A stretch of 64,000 nt of DNA, from positions 1 through 64,000 of the forward strand of contig NZ_JAEDCO010000005.1 in assembly GCF_016294135.1 (NCBI RefSeq), given 5' to 3'. The notes under the pieces are model-generated. The model was not told the origin of the DNA. It ran no database searches and worked only from the letters and a program-made list of their open reading frames with translations. This document shows positions 36,210-45,675 of this stretch, one piece after another (the first letter of the stretch is position 1; each line of letters opens with the position of its first letter). The position numbers and the translations under genes are program-made. Source of the stretch: Methanobrevibacter ruminantium. GTDB taxonomy: Archaea > Methanobacteriota > Methanobacteria > Methanobacteriales > Methanobacteriaceae.

Positions 36210-37037
36210 TTATCTGAATAAATCTTCATTAAATATAGGATAAGACCCTAAAATCTTAAAGAATGAAGTGTTATCCTCTAAATGTTTTAAAATATGAGCA
36301 ATGTCCTCATCCAACCTATGTCCTTCTAGATCTATGAAAAAGATGTAATGACCTAATCCCTCTTTAGAAGGTCTGGATTCAATTTTAGTCAAGTTGACAT
36401 CATTCTCAGCAAAGAGAGCTAAAAGTTCGTAAAGCCCCCCTGGCCTATCCTCAAACAATGAAAATGAAATTGAAGTCTTGTCATTTCCTGTTATCGGAGA
36501 ATCCTCATTATCCAAAACAACAAAACGGGTTTCGTTGTTGAAATTCTCCTGAATGTTTGTATCAATGACCTTCAATCCATAGAGTTCCGCTGCCTTCAAT
36601 GTTCCAATAGCTGCATCCTCACCGGTTTCTGCAACCCTTTTAGCTGCTGCTGCAGTGCTTAAGGTATAATGTGCAGTGATACCATGCCTTTCCAAATAAG
36701 GTTGGCATTGGCCTAAGGCCTGTGAATGTGAATAGACATTCTTAACTTCATCTACAGTCATTTCCTCTGCAGCCAATAGGTTATGGTTGATTGGAATGAC
36801 AATCTCGTTTTTAATCTTCAAGTCAAAATTATGAATCAATGAATCTAAAGTCAAGCTAACTGGACCTTCAATTGAATTTTCAATCGGCACAATGCCGCAT
36901 ACACACTCTCCTCTTTCAACAGCACCCATTACCTGCTGTATTGAACAGTAGGAAATCAAATTGTCACTTACAAATGATGCAGCTTCGTGAGAGAATGTTC
37001 CTTGAGGCCCTAAAAATGCAACTTTATCCTTTATCAT
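36210..37037 (-). CDS. pheA: Prephenate dehydratase
   Basis: A 275-residue enzyme of phenylalanine synthesis. The catalytic domain shows VAFLGPQGTFSHEAA at the N terminus, CGIVPIENSIEGPVSLTLD, and the TRF motif NNETRFVVLDN near 170. The C-terminal ACT domain (from about 187) has the phenylalanine-binding ESRPSKEGLGHYIFFIDLEGH, so feedback inhibition is expected. No chorismate mutase domain is fused. AGGAG lies before the ATG. Confidence 0.95.
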   Translation of the reverse strand: MIKDKVAFLGPQGTFSHEAASFVSDNLISYCSIQQVMGAVERGECVCGIVPIENSIEGPVSLTLDSLIHNFDLKIKNEIVIPINHNLLAAEEMTVDEVKNVYSHSQALGQCQPYLERHGITAHYTLSTAAAAKRVAETGEDAAIGTLKAAELYGLKVIDTNIQENFNNETRFVVLDNEDSPITGNDKTSISFSLFEDRPGGLYELLALFAENDVNLTKIESRPSKEGLGHYIFFIDLEGHRLDEDIAHILKHLEDNTSFFKILGSYPIFNEDLFR

Positions 37038-37207
37038 AATAAAACTCCTAATTAAAATACTTATTATTGTTCCTATTTCTTATATATTAATCATAGTATA
37101 AAAAGCAATAGGTAAAAAACTTAAATAAATCAAGTAAATTAGAAAAAATAGCATTAAAATTCGATAAAAATGATTAAAAAGCATAAAAAATAGAAAAAAG
37201 AAAAATA

Positions 37208-37230
37208 AAGCATAAGAAAATCTTATGCTT
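37208..37230 (-). terminator. Terminator hairpin after the CBS gene
   Basis: AAGCATAAGA (37208-37217) and TCTTATGCTT (37221-37230) form a perfect 10-bp stem with a 3-base loop. On the minus strand it is followed by a U-rich run. It lies about 30 bases after the stop of the CBS gene at 37259. Confidence 0.65.
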
Positions 37231-37258
37231 AAAACTAAAATCAACCTTGAAATAGTCT

Positions 37259-38077
37259 CTATTGAGTTTCCATTTCATAAATCAATTTTAGCAAATCTGA
37301 TTGAGTTACAATTCCTATAATTTGATCTTCATCATCAACTACAGGGTAACCATTATAACCAGTTTCCAACATTGCATCAGCAAGCTGTGGAACTGTTGCG
37401 TATTGTGAGATTGTTTCCACATTTGTTGACATGTAATCTCCTGCAATCAACTCCTTAATCTGAGAAGATTGATACTTGTCAGGAGTGTGTTTCCTGAATG
37501 AAACAAATGCTTTTGCAATGTCTTTTGAAGTAATAATTCCTGCAAGCTCATTGTCTCCAGTAAGTAATAAACGTCCAACACCTGAGTCCATTATGACTTT
37601 TCTTGCATGAACTAAACGATCATCTGCAGATATTGAAATAATATCTGTTGTCATAATATCCTTAACTGAAATCTTTTCATATGCTTTAGCTTTGCATAAA
37701 TATATGAAATCAGATTTAGTTACGATTCCAACCATTTCACCATCAGATAAAACTGGAATGGCACCAATATTCTTATCAATCAAGATTTTTGCCACTTCAG
37801 TCACATCCTCATCCTCATCAACTGTAATCAAGTCCTTGACCATTACAGTGGATACATAGAAATGTGAAGGAGCCATATTACCATATTTAGCAGAGCCTAA
37901 CTTATTAGCTATATCTTTTTCTGAGATAATTCCGACTAAAACTTTTTTATTTTCATTGGTACTAGTGACTGGTATTCTAGATAAGTTATCCTTATACATC
38001 ATTCTTAGACAATCACATATGTTTAAATTCTTATCAATAGATACCACATTTTCAGACATTATATTTTTGATTTTCAT
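37259..38077 (-). CDS. Four-CBS-domain protein (first of two)
   Basis: A 272-residue protein made of four CBS domains in two Bateman pairs: IMSENVVSIDKNLNI..VGIISEKDIANKL, VKDLITVDEDEDVTEV..VGIVTKSDFIYL, IMTTDIISISADDRL..AGIITSKDIAKAF, and YMSTNVETISQYATV..IGIVTQSDLLKLI. Such proteins bind adenine nucleotides or SAM and usually regulate partners. ATG 38077 follows GGTGTTATT; an earlier in-frame start is less likely. An inverted repeat AATCCAAAT/ATTTGGATT (38121-38129, 38141-38149) lies in its leader. Confidence 0.85.
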   Translation of the reverse strand: MKIKNIMSENVVSIDKNLNICDCLRMMYKDNLSRIPVTSTNENKKVLVGIISEKDIANKLGSAKYGNMAPSHFYVSTVMVKDLITVDEDEDVTEVAKILIDKNIGAIPVLSDGEMVGIVTKSDFIYLCKAKAYEKISVKDIMTTDIISISADDRLVHARKVIMDSGVGRLLLTGDNELAGIITSKDIAKAFVSFRKHTPDKYQSSQIKELIAGDYMSTNVETISQYATVPQLADAMLETGYNGYPVVDDEDQIIGIVTQSDLLKLIYEMETQ

Positions 38078-38120
38078 AATAACACCAACGATAAAATCCA
38101 ATGAAATAGCTATTAGAAAG

Positions 38121-38149
38121 AATCCAAATGAATTGATTCTATTTGGATT
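38121..38149 (-). promoter_or_regulatory. Leader inverted repeat before CBS gene
   Basis: AATCCAAAT (38121-38129) and ATTTGGATT (38141-38149) are exact complements. They lie 44 bases upstream of ATG 38077 and downstream of a TATA-like AAGATATAAA near 38178-38187 (minus-strand TTTATATCTT). It could be a leader hairpin or operator. Confidence 0.4.
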
Positions 38150-38293
38150 TCAATAATCTATAGCGTATCTAATCAAAGATATAAACTAACCTACCAATAG
38201 CTATCTCTTAAAAGTTCAACAATAGCTACCTGATTGGTCTTCACAAAGAAGAGCAACCACAAAATCTTAAAGAAATTAATGGATTATTTTAAA

Positions 38294-38386
38294 GGAATTG
38301 CTAAATAATCCAATAGAAATAAATCTAATTATTTTTTAGGAATTGCTTAATAATCCAAATAGAAATAAAATCTAATTATTCTTTAA
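38294..38386. repeat. About 45-bp direct repeat overlapping a gene end
   Basis: GGAATTGCTAAATAATCCAA at 38294 opens one copy (to 38338). GGAATTGCTTAATAATCCAA at 38339 opens the second, which runs with a few indels to 38386. The second copy contains the last codons and stop of the four-CBS gene at 38376, so the 3' end of that gene has been duplicated. Confidence 0.8.
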
Positions 38387-39293
38387 GAACTGTATTTAAA
38401 ATATCTCTTTCAGTGACAATTCCTACAAGTTGATCATCATCAACTACAGGAACACCACCAATGTTCTTTTCAGCTAATAATTCACATAAGTCCCCTAATC
38501 TAACAGTAGATTCAGTTACTAATATGTTTGGTTTAATGATTTCAGAAATTTTTCTTTTTAAAACATCTAAACCACTATTAGAGGTCATAGAAGCAAACAT
38601 TTCTTTATCACCGAAGAATCTTAAGATATCTGTTGAAGTAACAATTCCTATTAATTTCTCTTCTTCAACAACAGGAATTCTTCTTAAGTTATTTCTTACC
38701 ATGATTTTGGAACAGCTTTCAATAGGAGTTCCAGGAGTGGTAGTGATAACATCCTTAATCATGATGTCACCTACAGTTTCATTAGTCAATGAGCCTGCAA
38801 GCGCTAATGCGAAATCTCTTTCAGTGACTATTCCCACTAACCTTTCTTCTTTATCTACAATAGGCAAGGATCCAATGCCGTTTTTGGTCATTACATCCAC
38901 ACTTTCTCTAATAGAATATTTGGGACTGATAGAAATAACATCTCTTGTCATAATCTCTTTAACAGGATCATTGATTGCTGCCAAGAAATTGTCATCATGT
39001 TTCTTTTCTATTATATCAAATTTGCTTCCTCCACCAAGGAAGTCAAGAATATCCATAGCAGTTACAATACCCAAAAGTTTATTTGAGCCAGGATGGGTTA
39101 CTGGTAATCTTCTGAATCCATGCTCTATCATCATTTCAGCAGCTCCCTTAATGGTCTTGGTTGGAGGAATGCTAATGACATCCTTTTTAGCTAATGTCAT
39201 GATTTCCCCTTCATAATCAGCTACTTTTGTTGTTTGTTCAACAGAACCACGATTCATAGATTTTCTCAAGTTTTTAGTGTTTTTGTCTTTCAT
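38376..39293 (-). CDS. Four-CBS-domain protein (second of two)
   Basis: A 305-residue protein with a charged N-terminal extension of about 30 residues and four CBS domains: ISIPPTKTIKGAAEM..LGIVTAMDILDFL, IMTRDVISISPKYSI..VGIVTERDFALAL, IMIKDVITTTPGTPI..IGIVTSTDILRFF, and NILVTESTVRLGDL..VGIVTERDILNTV. It is a paralogue of the neighbouring CBS protein rather than a recent copy. GGAGGTG lies just before the ATG. The role is probably nucleotide sensing. Confidence 0.85.
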   Translation of the reverse strand: MKDKNTKNLRKSMNRGSVEQTTKVADYEGEIMTLAKKDVISIPPTKTIKGAAEMMIEHGFRRLPVTHPGSNKLLGIVTAMDILDFLGGGSKFDIIEKKHDDNFLAAINDPVKEIMTRDVISISPKYSIRESVDVMTKNGIGSLPIVDKEERLVGIVTERDFALALAGSLTNETVGDIMIKDVITTTPGTPIESCSKIMVRNNLRRIPVVEEEKLIGIVTSTDILRFFGDKEMFASMTSNSGLDVLKRKISEIIKPNILVTESTVRLGDLCELLAEKNIGGVPVVDDDQLVGIVTERDILNTVLKE

Positions 39294-40070
39294 TACGACA
39301 CCTCCGGATTTAATAATTCTTCCCGGTCTAAATTACAAATCATATCATAACAATCAAGTTATAGAACTCTGGGAAATACCATTAACCAGATGACAGATTT
39401 TTTTGATTATTTTAAAATTCCTTAAAGAATAAATATTTTAAGGGACTTAAAAAATCTTTCAAATGCACATCCAATTCAACAATATAGAAATAAAGTCTAT
39501 AATTAATTTATTACAATAATTAACGATTTATAATCTATTTTTGAAATTATGGATTTGTTGGAAGTTCTTAAATGTCATTAATTCCATCATTTAACTTTTT
39601 AATTAATAAAAGCTCTCAAGAAATTTAAATTGAAAATTTAAATAAATGACATAGAACTAACTACAATATTAGTTAGGTTTTGATAGTTAATATTATTATC
39701 GATTTAATTTTTGTTAACCTAAAAAATATAAAAATACAACTTAAAAATTAAAGAAATTAAATAAAGAAATTGGAAAAATTTTAAAGGCATGCACTTAATA
39801 ATAATCAAAAATATAATAATTAAATAAAATAATAAATGATTAATAGAATTAATACTTATTAAATCATAAAACTGCTTGTATACAATAATGCTTTCATCAA
39901 CAAAATTCAGAACAACCATATAATTAAATTCTTGATTACAATTATCATATATTGTAGAGCATATTTTAAATTGATGCAAAAAGAGTTAAGTTCAGAAATG
40001 GAAGATTTTTCATCATTCCAGACCATTTGTATTGGAATTTAATGAATCTTGCAATAGAAAAGATAAGGAG
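39294..40070. other. Long spacer holding a branched RNA candidate
   Basis: 777 bases between the CBS gene and the PhoU-HTH gene, both minus strand. The stretch 39556-39680 holds a candidate three-way-junction RNA. CTAACTA (39657-39663) can pair with TAGTTAG (39670-39676), and TTAGGTT (39673-39679) can pair with AACCTAA (39716-39722); these two options compete. The minus strand at 39719-39979 is open for 86 codons, but it has a TTG start, no ribosome site and no family resemblance. Confidence 0.5.
39556..39680 (+). ncRNA. Candidate structured RNA with a three-way junction
   Basis: TTTATAATC near 39527-39535 is a TATA candidate, predicting a start near 39556. The outer stem is GTTCT (39564-39568) plus ATGTCATT (39572-39579), pairing with AATGACAT (39645-39652) plus AGAAC (39653-39657): 13 pairs with a 3-base bulge. 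Inside lie two hairpins: CTTTT/AAAAG (39595-39599, 39608-39612) and ATTTAAATT/AATTTAAAT (39623-39631, 39635-39643). The second hairpin nearly abuts the outer stem. No coding frame fits. The strand is inferred from the TATA box only. Confidence 0.42.
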
Positions 40071-40961
40071 TTATCCATCATCCCTGAAATAACGAGGAAC
40101 TGTGGTTCTAGGAATATCCCTATGAAATTCAACTGCAATATCCATAATTTCAACGGATATATCCCCGATTCTTTCAAATGTTTTAATTACACGTGTAAGA
40201 TAAATATAATAATTGGCTGTTCCAATATCATCTAAAGAGGAATCTAACATATGGATAGCAATTTCCTTCATGGCTTCTGATTGCCTTTGATGCATTTTCT
40301 CTTCAGTATCCCTCAAATTCCCTTTTAAATCTACGCAACCATCTATAAATGCATCTGTAGAATATGAAATGGACATTTGAGCATATTTATACATCTTTTT
40401 TAGGATATACAAGATCTTATCATCAATAATATCATCATTATTAATAATAAATTTATTTAGATGACTACAATAATCTCCAATCCTTTCAAAATTATAAGCC
40501 ACTTCGTTAAAAAGCAGAATTTTAGAAAGTTTAAAATGAGGATTTAAATTAACAACCGTCTCTACAGAAGAACGAATTTTTTCAAACATGTTATTAGTTA
40601 TATAATCTAATTCTAAAGCTTCTTTAGCCTTTTCCTCATCATTTTCAATAACTGATTCAAAAGATAATTCAAGCTGATTTTTCACATGATTAGACATATT
40701 TTCCAAATTTTTAATTAAAATATTAGTTGAATAGTCCTTAGGATTAAACTCAGAATTAGAATCTCCATAGATTTCATCATATTTTTTTAAATCAATAACA
40801 TATACTTTTTTAACAATTCCCTCATCTAATAATGGCTTAAGCAACTTTGTCACATACCTTCTGGTGATCTTTAAATCATCCGCTATTTCATCTTGATTAG
40901 TTGGATTTTGATAAAAGATATACTCTAAAATTTCTTCTAATGTTTTATTACTTCTACTCAT
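40071..40961 (-). CDS. PhoU-domain regulator with N-terminal helix-turn-helix
   Basis: A 296-residue fusion. The first 65 residues are a winged HTH (LEEILEYIFYQNPTNQDEIADDLKITRRYVTKLLKPL). The rest is two PhoU three-helix repeats with the metal-site pattern EVAYNFERIGDYCSHL and TRVIKTFERIGDISVEI. It is the last gene of the pst-phoU cluster. PhoU proteins contact the Pst transporter; with a DNA-binding head this one could sense Pst state and act on promoters directly, which would fit the absence of a PhoR/PhoB pair here. That role is inference. Confidence 0.88.
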   Translation of the reverse strand: MSRSNKTLEEILEYIFYQNPTNQDEIADDLKITRRYVTKLLKPLLDEGIVKKVYVIDLKKYDEIYGDSNSEFNPKDYSTNILIKNLENMSNHVKNQLELSFESVIENDEEKAKEALELDYITNNMFEKIRSSVETVVNLNPHFKLSKILLFNEVAYNFERIGDYCSHLNKFIINNDDIIDDKILYILKKMYKYAQMSISYSTDAFIDGCVDLKGNLRDTEEKMHQRQSEAMKEIAIHMLDSSLDDIGTANYYIYLTRVIKTFERIGDISVEIMDIAVEFHRDIPRTTVPRYFRDDG

Positions 40962-41049
40962 GAATAAACCTCTTAAAAAGAGAGATGAAAATTTTCTATT
41001 AAATTTATTACTAAATATTTTTATAATATTATAAATATTTTTTTAACAT

Positions 41050-41721
41050 TCAATCATCAATATCTGGCCTTTTTAAAGTAAGCATAAATACTGTTCTTGA
41101 TCCTATGCTAACTGCTTTATCAGCAATTCTCTCAAAGTATCTGGCCAAGAATATAACATCAATAATATATGGAATCAAATCGTTATCTTCAACCATAGTT
41201 GCGGTAACTTCATTTAAAATGGAATCATAAAATTCATCCATTTTATCATCATCACTAGATAGTTCTTTTGCTTTATCCAAATCCTGATTTAAAAATACAA
41301 AAAATGCTTTTTTTAACATAATTAGAGTGTAATCCCCCATATATGCTAATTCTTTAAGTATTTTTTCCGGAATGTCTACCTCTTGAATGTTTTTGATTGA
41401 TTTGGCAATTTTTAAAAATAAATGGCATATCCTTTTAAAATGACTTATTACCCTTAGAGTTGATTCGATAAACATCAAATCTTTAGCTAAAGGTTGTTCT
41501 GTAGCCAGAAATCTAATGCATTCCCTTTCTAAATCAATAGTTTTAATATCTATAATATTAGAACATTTTTCAATATCGTCATAAATGGATTCATCATACT
41601 TTTCAAGTAATTTTACAACCGACCCATTTAATTTAATAGCTAAATTTCCTAATTCCTTATAATCTTCTTTAATACTATTCATCCTATTTTGAAATGTGAC
41701 ACTTGGAAATTTCTCATCCAT
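41050..41721 (-). CDS. phoU: PhoU, phosphate uptake regulator
   Basis: A 223-residue protein of two PhoU three-helix bundles, with LRVISHFKRICHLFLKIA in the first half and DVIFLARYFERIADKAVSIG in the second. Both keep E/D-R-I-x-D-like metal-cluster residues, though the first repeat is weak. It lacks the HTH of its neighbour. It sits 25 bases downstream of pstB and is surely in the pst operon. It lowers Pst transport when phosphate is plentiful in other organisms. Confidence 0.92.
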   Translation of the reverse strand: MDEKFPSVTFQNRMNSIKEDYKELGNLAIKLNGSVVKLLEKYDESIYDDIEKCSNIIDIKTIDLERECIRFLATEQPLAKDLMFIESTLRVISHFKRICHLFLKIAKSIKNIQEVDIPEKILKELAYMGDYTLIMLKKAFFVFLNQDLDKAKELSSDDDKMDEFYDSILNEVTATMVEDNDLIPYIIDVIFLARYFERIADKAVSIGSRTVFMLTLKRPDIDD

Positions 41722-41746
41722 AATTTTTTCTCCCTAGTTTAATCTA

Positions 41747-42499
41747 TTATCCGAACCTTCCAGTTATATATTCTTCTGTTTTTTGTTCTTTAGGACTTAC
41801 AAACAATCGTTCAGTTTCATCACTTTCAATAATCTCCCCATTCAAGAAAAAGGATGTGTAATCTGAAACTCTTGAAGCCTGTTGCATATTATGTGTTACA
41901 ATAATGATTGTATAATCTTTTTTAAGTTTATGAATCAAATCTTCAATTTTTAATGTTGAAATTGGGTCTAGTGCAGAACAAGGCTCATCCATTAAAATAA
42001 CCTCTGGATTATTAGCTATTGTCCTTGCAATACATAATCTTTGTTGTTGGCCTCCAGATAGACTCATAGCAGACTGATCAAGCTTATCTTTTACTTCATC
42101 CCAAATAGCCGCTGATTTTAAACTTTCTTCAACTCTCTGTTCTATAAAACCTTCATCGTCTATGCCATGAATCTTCAAGCCGTAAGAAACATTATCAAAA
42201 ATGGATTTTGGAAAAGGGTTAGGTTTCTGAAAAACCATTCCTACTTTTCTTCTTAAATTTACAACATCCATTTCAGGTGAGTAAATATCTTCCTCATCTA
42301 GGAGAAGAGTTCCCTCACGTTTAAATGTAGGTATTAAATCATTCATTCTATTAATCGACCTTAAAAAAGTTGATTTTCCACAACCTGATGGACCAATTAA
42401 TGCTGTAACTGTGTTTTCAGCCACTTTAAAATTTATATCCTTAAGAATATGTGCATCCCCAAAATAAGTATTTAAATGCTTAGCAATAATCTTATACAT
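41747..42499 (-). CDS. pstB: Phosphate ABC transporter ATP-binding protein
   Basis: A 250-residue ATPase. Walker A is GPSGCGKS near residue 36, the signature is [16 protein letters not shown], and Walker B is [14 protein letters not shown], with the switch His in [17 protein letters not shown]. The PstB-specific RSINRMNDL is present. It powers phosphate import with PstA and PstC. It lies between pstA and phoU in a tight operon. Confidence 0.97.
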   Translation of the reverse strand: MYKIIAKHLNTYFGDAHILKDINFKVAENTVTALIGPSGCGKSTFLRSINRMNDLIPTFKREGTLLLDEEDIYSPEMDVVNLRRKVGMVFQKPNPFPKSIFDNVSYGLKIHGIDDEGFIEQRVEESLKSAAIWDEVKDKLDQSAMSLSGGQQQRLCIARTIANNPEVILMDEPCSALDPISTLKIEDLIHKLKKDYTIIIVTHNMQQASRVSDYTSFFLNGEIIESDETERLFVSPKEQKTEEYITGRFG

Positions 42500-42520
42500 A
42501 ATTAAACCTCTTAACTTTAC

Positions 42521-43372
42521 TTATTTTCCCATCATTTTATTCTGATACTTCTCTGTGAAATAATTAGTTAAAAATGTAATAACCAATACTATAATTACAA
42601 GGACCGCTGCAGTTCCAAATGCATTAGGCAAAGAAATTCCTTCAGTTGCTAAAACATACAAATGAAGTGGCAATGGCCTGCCAGGGTCAAATATAGAAAT
42701 TGGCATTATAATAGATGATCCCACAGCATACATTACTGCAGCAGCTTCAGAAATAGATCTTGTCATCCCTAATATAACTCCAGTAACAATTCCAGGAAGA
42801 GCTGCAGGTATAATGACTTTATAAATAGTTTGCCATTTTGTAGCCCCTAATCCATAACTTCCTTCCTTATATATGCTTGGTACAGAACTTAAAGAGACTT
42901 CTGCAACTTGAAATATTGTTGGAATAGCCATAATAGCTAAAACTAAACTGGCTGAAAAAATGGACCATCCTAAATTTAAAAATATTACAAAAAATGATAA
43001 TCCAAATAACCCAAATACAATTGATGGAATAGAAGCTAATGTTTCTGCTCCAAAACGTATTATATTGGTTAATTTCTCATTACTTGCATATTCTACCATA
43101 TAAATAGCTGCACCCACACCTAATGGAGTAGCTATTAGAATTGAAACTAATGTTACATATAAACTGGATATGATTATTGGAAATATCCCACCAGATTCGC
43201 CTTGATTTTCTACTTGGCCAAAAATAAATTCCATATTTATTACTGGAAGTCCTTTAATCAAAATATCCGCTAAAATAATTGCTAATATGGCTAAAGTTAA
43301 TATTCCTGAAAGTACAAATATGGAATTCATTATCTTTTGAGATGTTCTTGCAGATATAAAGTTAAAATTCAT
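42521..43372 (-). CDS. pstA: Phosphate ABC transporter permease PstA
   Basis: About 283 residues with six membrane helices and the permease EAA loop [32 protein letters not shown] 43372 is chosen because GGAGGT lies 9 bases before it; an ATG at 43399 that overlaps the pstC stop by four bases (ATGA) is an alternative that would add nine residues. It pairs with PstC to form the channel. Confidence 0.94.
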   Translation of the reverse strand: MNFNFISARTSQKIMNSIFVLSGILTLAILAIILADILIKGLPVINMEFIFGQVENQGESGGIFPIIISSLYVTLVSILIATPLGVGAAIYMVEYASNEKLTNIIRFGAETLASIPSIVFGLFGLSFFVIFLNLGWSIFSASLVLAIMAIPTIFQVAEVSLSSVPSIYKEGSYGLGATKWQTIYKVIIPAALPGIVTGVILGMTRSISEAAAVMYAVGSSIIMPISIFDPGRPLPLHLYVLATEGISLPNAFGTAAVLVIIVLVITFLTNYFTEKYQNKMMGK

Positions 43373-43395
43373 TTTTTTTATACCTCCCCTAGGAT

Positions 43396-44271
43396 TCATA
43401 AGGTTCCTCCACCAATATCTATACTATATTTCCTTTGAACATAATTCGCAACAACCAACAATAACATTATGAGCATGAATAACACAACTGCTGTGGCAAA
43501 CAATGCATTATAGTGAATACCCGTTGCATAACTCATTTCTAATGCAATATTTGAAGTTAAAGTCCGTGCTGGACTAAAAATTGATGATGGCATTTTTGCA
43601 ACATTACCTACCACCATAATCACTGCCAATGTTTCGCCAACAGCCCTACTCATTCCTAAAATAATTGCAGTGATAATTCCAGGTAGCGCTGATGGAAAGA
43701 CTACTCTGCGAATAGTCTGCCAGTTTGTTGCTCCTAAACCTAAGGAAGCTTCTTTGTAATCTTGTGGAACTGATCTTAATGAATCATAAGAAACTGAGAT
43801 AATTGTTGGCAAAATCATGATGGATAATATAATTGCCGCAGTAAATATGCTGAAACCGGTTCCCCCAAATTGGGACCTTACAAATGGAACTAGGATAATT
43901 AAGCCAAAAAATCCATAAACAACAGAAGGAATTCCAGATAATGTTTGAACAACTGGCTTTAAAAAGTTTCTAACTTTATTACTTGCAACCTCTGCCATGA
44001 ATGTGGCACATGAAATGGATAAAGGAATTGCTATTATAAGTGCAATGAATGTGACATATAGAGATCCTATAATCATATCAAACACTCCAAATTGACCATC
44101 ATTTGGAGACCATATTGTTCCAAATAGAAATTTGAAAAACCCATATTCTTGAATTGCTGGAAACCCTTCAAAAAATATAAAGCATAATATTATCAGAATC
44201 ACGAAACAAGAGAACAATGCTAGAATAAACAAAGATTTCTCTATTAATGCTTCAGCTGCAATTTTAGTCAT
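43396..44271 (-). CDS. pstC: Phosphate ABC transporter permease PstC
   Basis: A 291-residue permease with six helices and the EAA loop [58 protein letters not shown] and [15 protein letters not shown] are typical of PstC. It follows pstS by 87 bases. Its EAA loop is nearly the same as that of PstA, showing the two are ancient paralogues. Confidence 0.95.
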   Translation of the reverse strand: MTKIAAEALIEKSLFILALFSCFVILIILCFIFFEGFPAIQEYGFFKFLFGTIWSPNDGQFGVFDMIIGSLYVTFIALIIAIPLSISCATFMAEVASNKVRNFLKPVVQTLSGIPSVVYGFFGLIILVPFVRSQFGGTGFSIFTAAIILSIMILPTIISVSYDSLRSVPQDYKEASLGLGATNWQTIRRVVFPSALPGIITAIILGMSRAVGETLAVIMVVGNVAKMPSSIFSPARTLTSNIALEMSYATGIHYNALFATAVVLFMLIMLLLVVANYVQRKYSIDIGGGTL

Positions 44272-44358
44272 AGTAAATCTCCATAATACAAATTAAAAAA
44301 AAAAAATATAATAAATTGATTATTTATTATATTAATCCTTTAAATCATATCCCATGAA

Positions 44359-45171
44359 TTATTTATTTGATTTGACAATTTTTTCTCCATCTAAAACTTT
44401 TCTAGCTTCTGAACCATTTACCCAATCAATAAATTCTTTTAAATCACCTGAAGGCTCCCCTTTAACTAGGAATAAAAAGGGCCTTTGCAATTCATAAGAA
44501 CCATCTGCAATACTTTCACTACTTGGAGCTATTCCCTCAACACTTAAGGATTTCACGTCATCTGACATATGTGCAAAAGAAACAAAACCTATTGCATTTT
44601 CATCTTGCTTAACAGATTGTTTTACAGCCTCGGTAGAACTTTGAACAATTGCATCACTTTTAATTTTTGTCTCACCCATCACTATACTTTCAAATGCATC
44701 TAAAGTACCGGATCCTGCTTCACGACTTACAACATGAATTTCAGCATCATTTCCACCTACCTCTTTCCAGTTAGTGATTTTTCCTGAGAAAATATCTTTT
44801 AATTGATCTTTTGTTAAGTCGGACACATCATTATTTACGTTAACCGCTAAAACAATTCCATCCTTACCAAGTTCATATTCTTTTAAGTCTTGTTTTTCAT
44901 TATCGTCTAAATCTTTTGAACTAGTGCCAATATCCGCACTTCCATCTTGAACACTCTTTATACCAACACTAGAACCTCCACCTTGAACATTGATATTTGC
45001 ATCAGGATGGTTAATTTTATATTCCTCTACAAGTTTTTCAGCTACAGGTTGTACAGATGTGGACCCTACTATATCAATTCTTTCAGATCCTCCAGACCCA
45101 GAGGATAGTATAGTCCCTCCTATAATAATTAATATAATCGCAATAATTGCAATTTTGTACTCATTTTTCAT
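44359..45171 (-). CDS. pstS: Phosphate-binding protein PstS
   Basis: A 270-residue extracellular binding protein. An N-terminal helix ([21 protein letters not shown]) anchors it; no lipobox Cys is present, so it is tethered by the helix. The phosphate-binding loops are VGSTSVQP near residue 36, [12 protein letters not shown], and [23 protein letters not shown] and a C-terminal [13 protein letters not shown] are conserved. AGAGGT precedes the ATG. It is the first gene of pstSCAB-phoU-phoU(HTH). Confidence 0.95.
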   Translation of the reverse strand: MKNEYKIAIIAIILIIIGGTILSSGSGGSERIDIVGSTSVQPVAEKLVEEYKINHPDANINVQGGGSSVGIKSVQDGSADIGTSSKDLDDNEKQDLKEYELGKDGIVLAVNVNNDVSDLTKDQLKDIFSGKITNWKEVGGNDAEIHVVSREAGSGTLDAFESIVMGETKIKSDAIVQSSTEAVKQSVKQDENAIGFVSFAHMSDDVKSLSVEGIAPSSESIADGSYELQRPFLFLVKGEPSGDLKEFIDWVNGSEARKVLDGEKIVKSNK

Positions 45172-45675
45172 TTTTTTTACCTCTTAAATTTCAATTAAAT
45201 GTAGTTTGAAAATTTTCACCTACAATTGGAAATCTCATTTTAGCTTATTTAACGGTTGCTATTTATAAAAATAAAGTTCTTATTATAGGAACAAAAATAA
45301 TGAGATTTTTTGTAAAAAAAAATAAAGATTTCCTAAAAAATGAACAGATTTTTCGAGATTTTTCGATAAAGGAAAATGATGGGGATTTTCTATTATTTTT
45401 AAAAAATTAGCCATTAGGAATATTTTAAATTTATAAATATATCCTAAAAAATCTTATTTTATCTGCATTGTTATTCTCTAGGGCATATTGCATCAGCTTT
45501 TCCATATATTATGAATCATTATTATAAACAACCACATAATCATTTATTATAATATTTAACCAACTTTTAATTATGAATTTGAACAATAACCATAAATTTA
45601 ATTAACTATCCAAGTCAAAGAATATTATAGAAATGTTATGAGAGAAACAGTATAACGTGATATTAGAGGGATATG
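45172..45675. promoter_or_regulatory. pst promoter and divergent spacer
   Basis: On the minus strand a TATA box TTTATAAAT lies at about 45261-45269, giving pstS a leader near 70 bases. Upstream of it the 10-bp unit GATTTTTCGA occurs twice in direct tandem (45347-45356, 45357-45366), one DNA turn apart. Further on, TTAGGAATATTT (45414-45425) pairs with AAATATATCCTAA (45435-45447) around a TATA-like ATTTATAAATA. The rest is plain AT-rich. These are good candidates for phosphate-control sites. Confidence 0.45.

Noticed and set aside
39719..39979. 86-codon open frame on the minus strand
   Set aside because: It starts with TTG, has no ribosome site, is made of A/T-biased codons (Ile, Leu, Phe, Tyr), and resembles no family. 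It is probably chance in AT-rich DNA.
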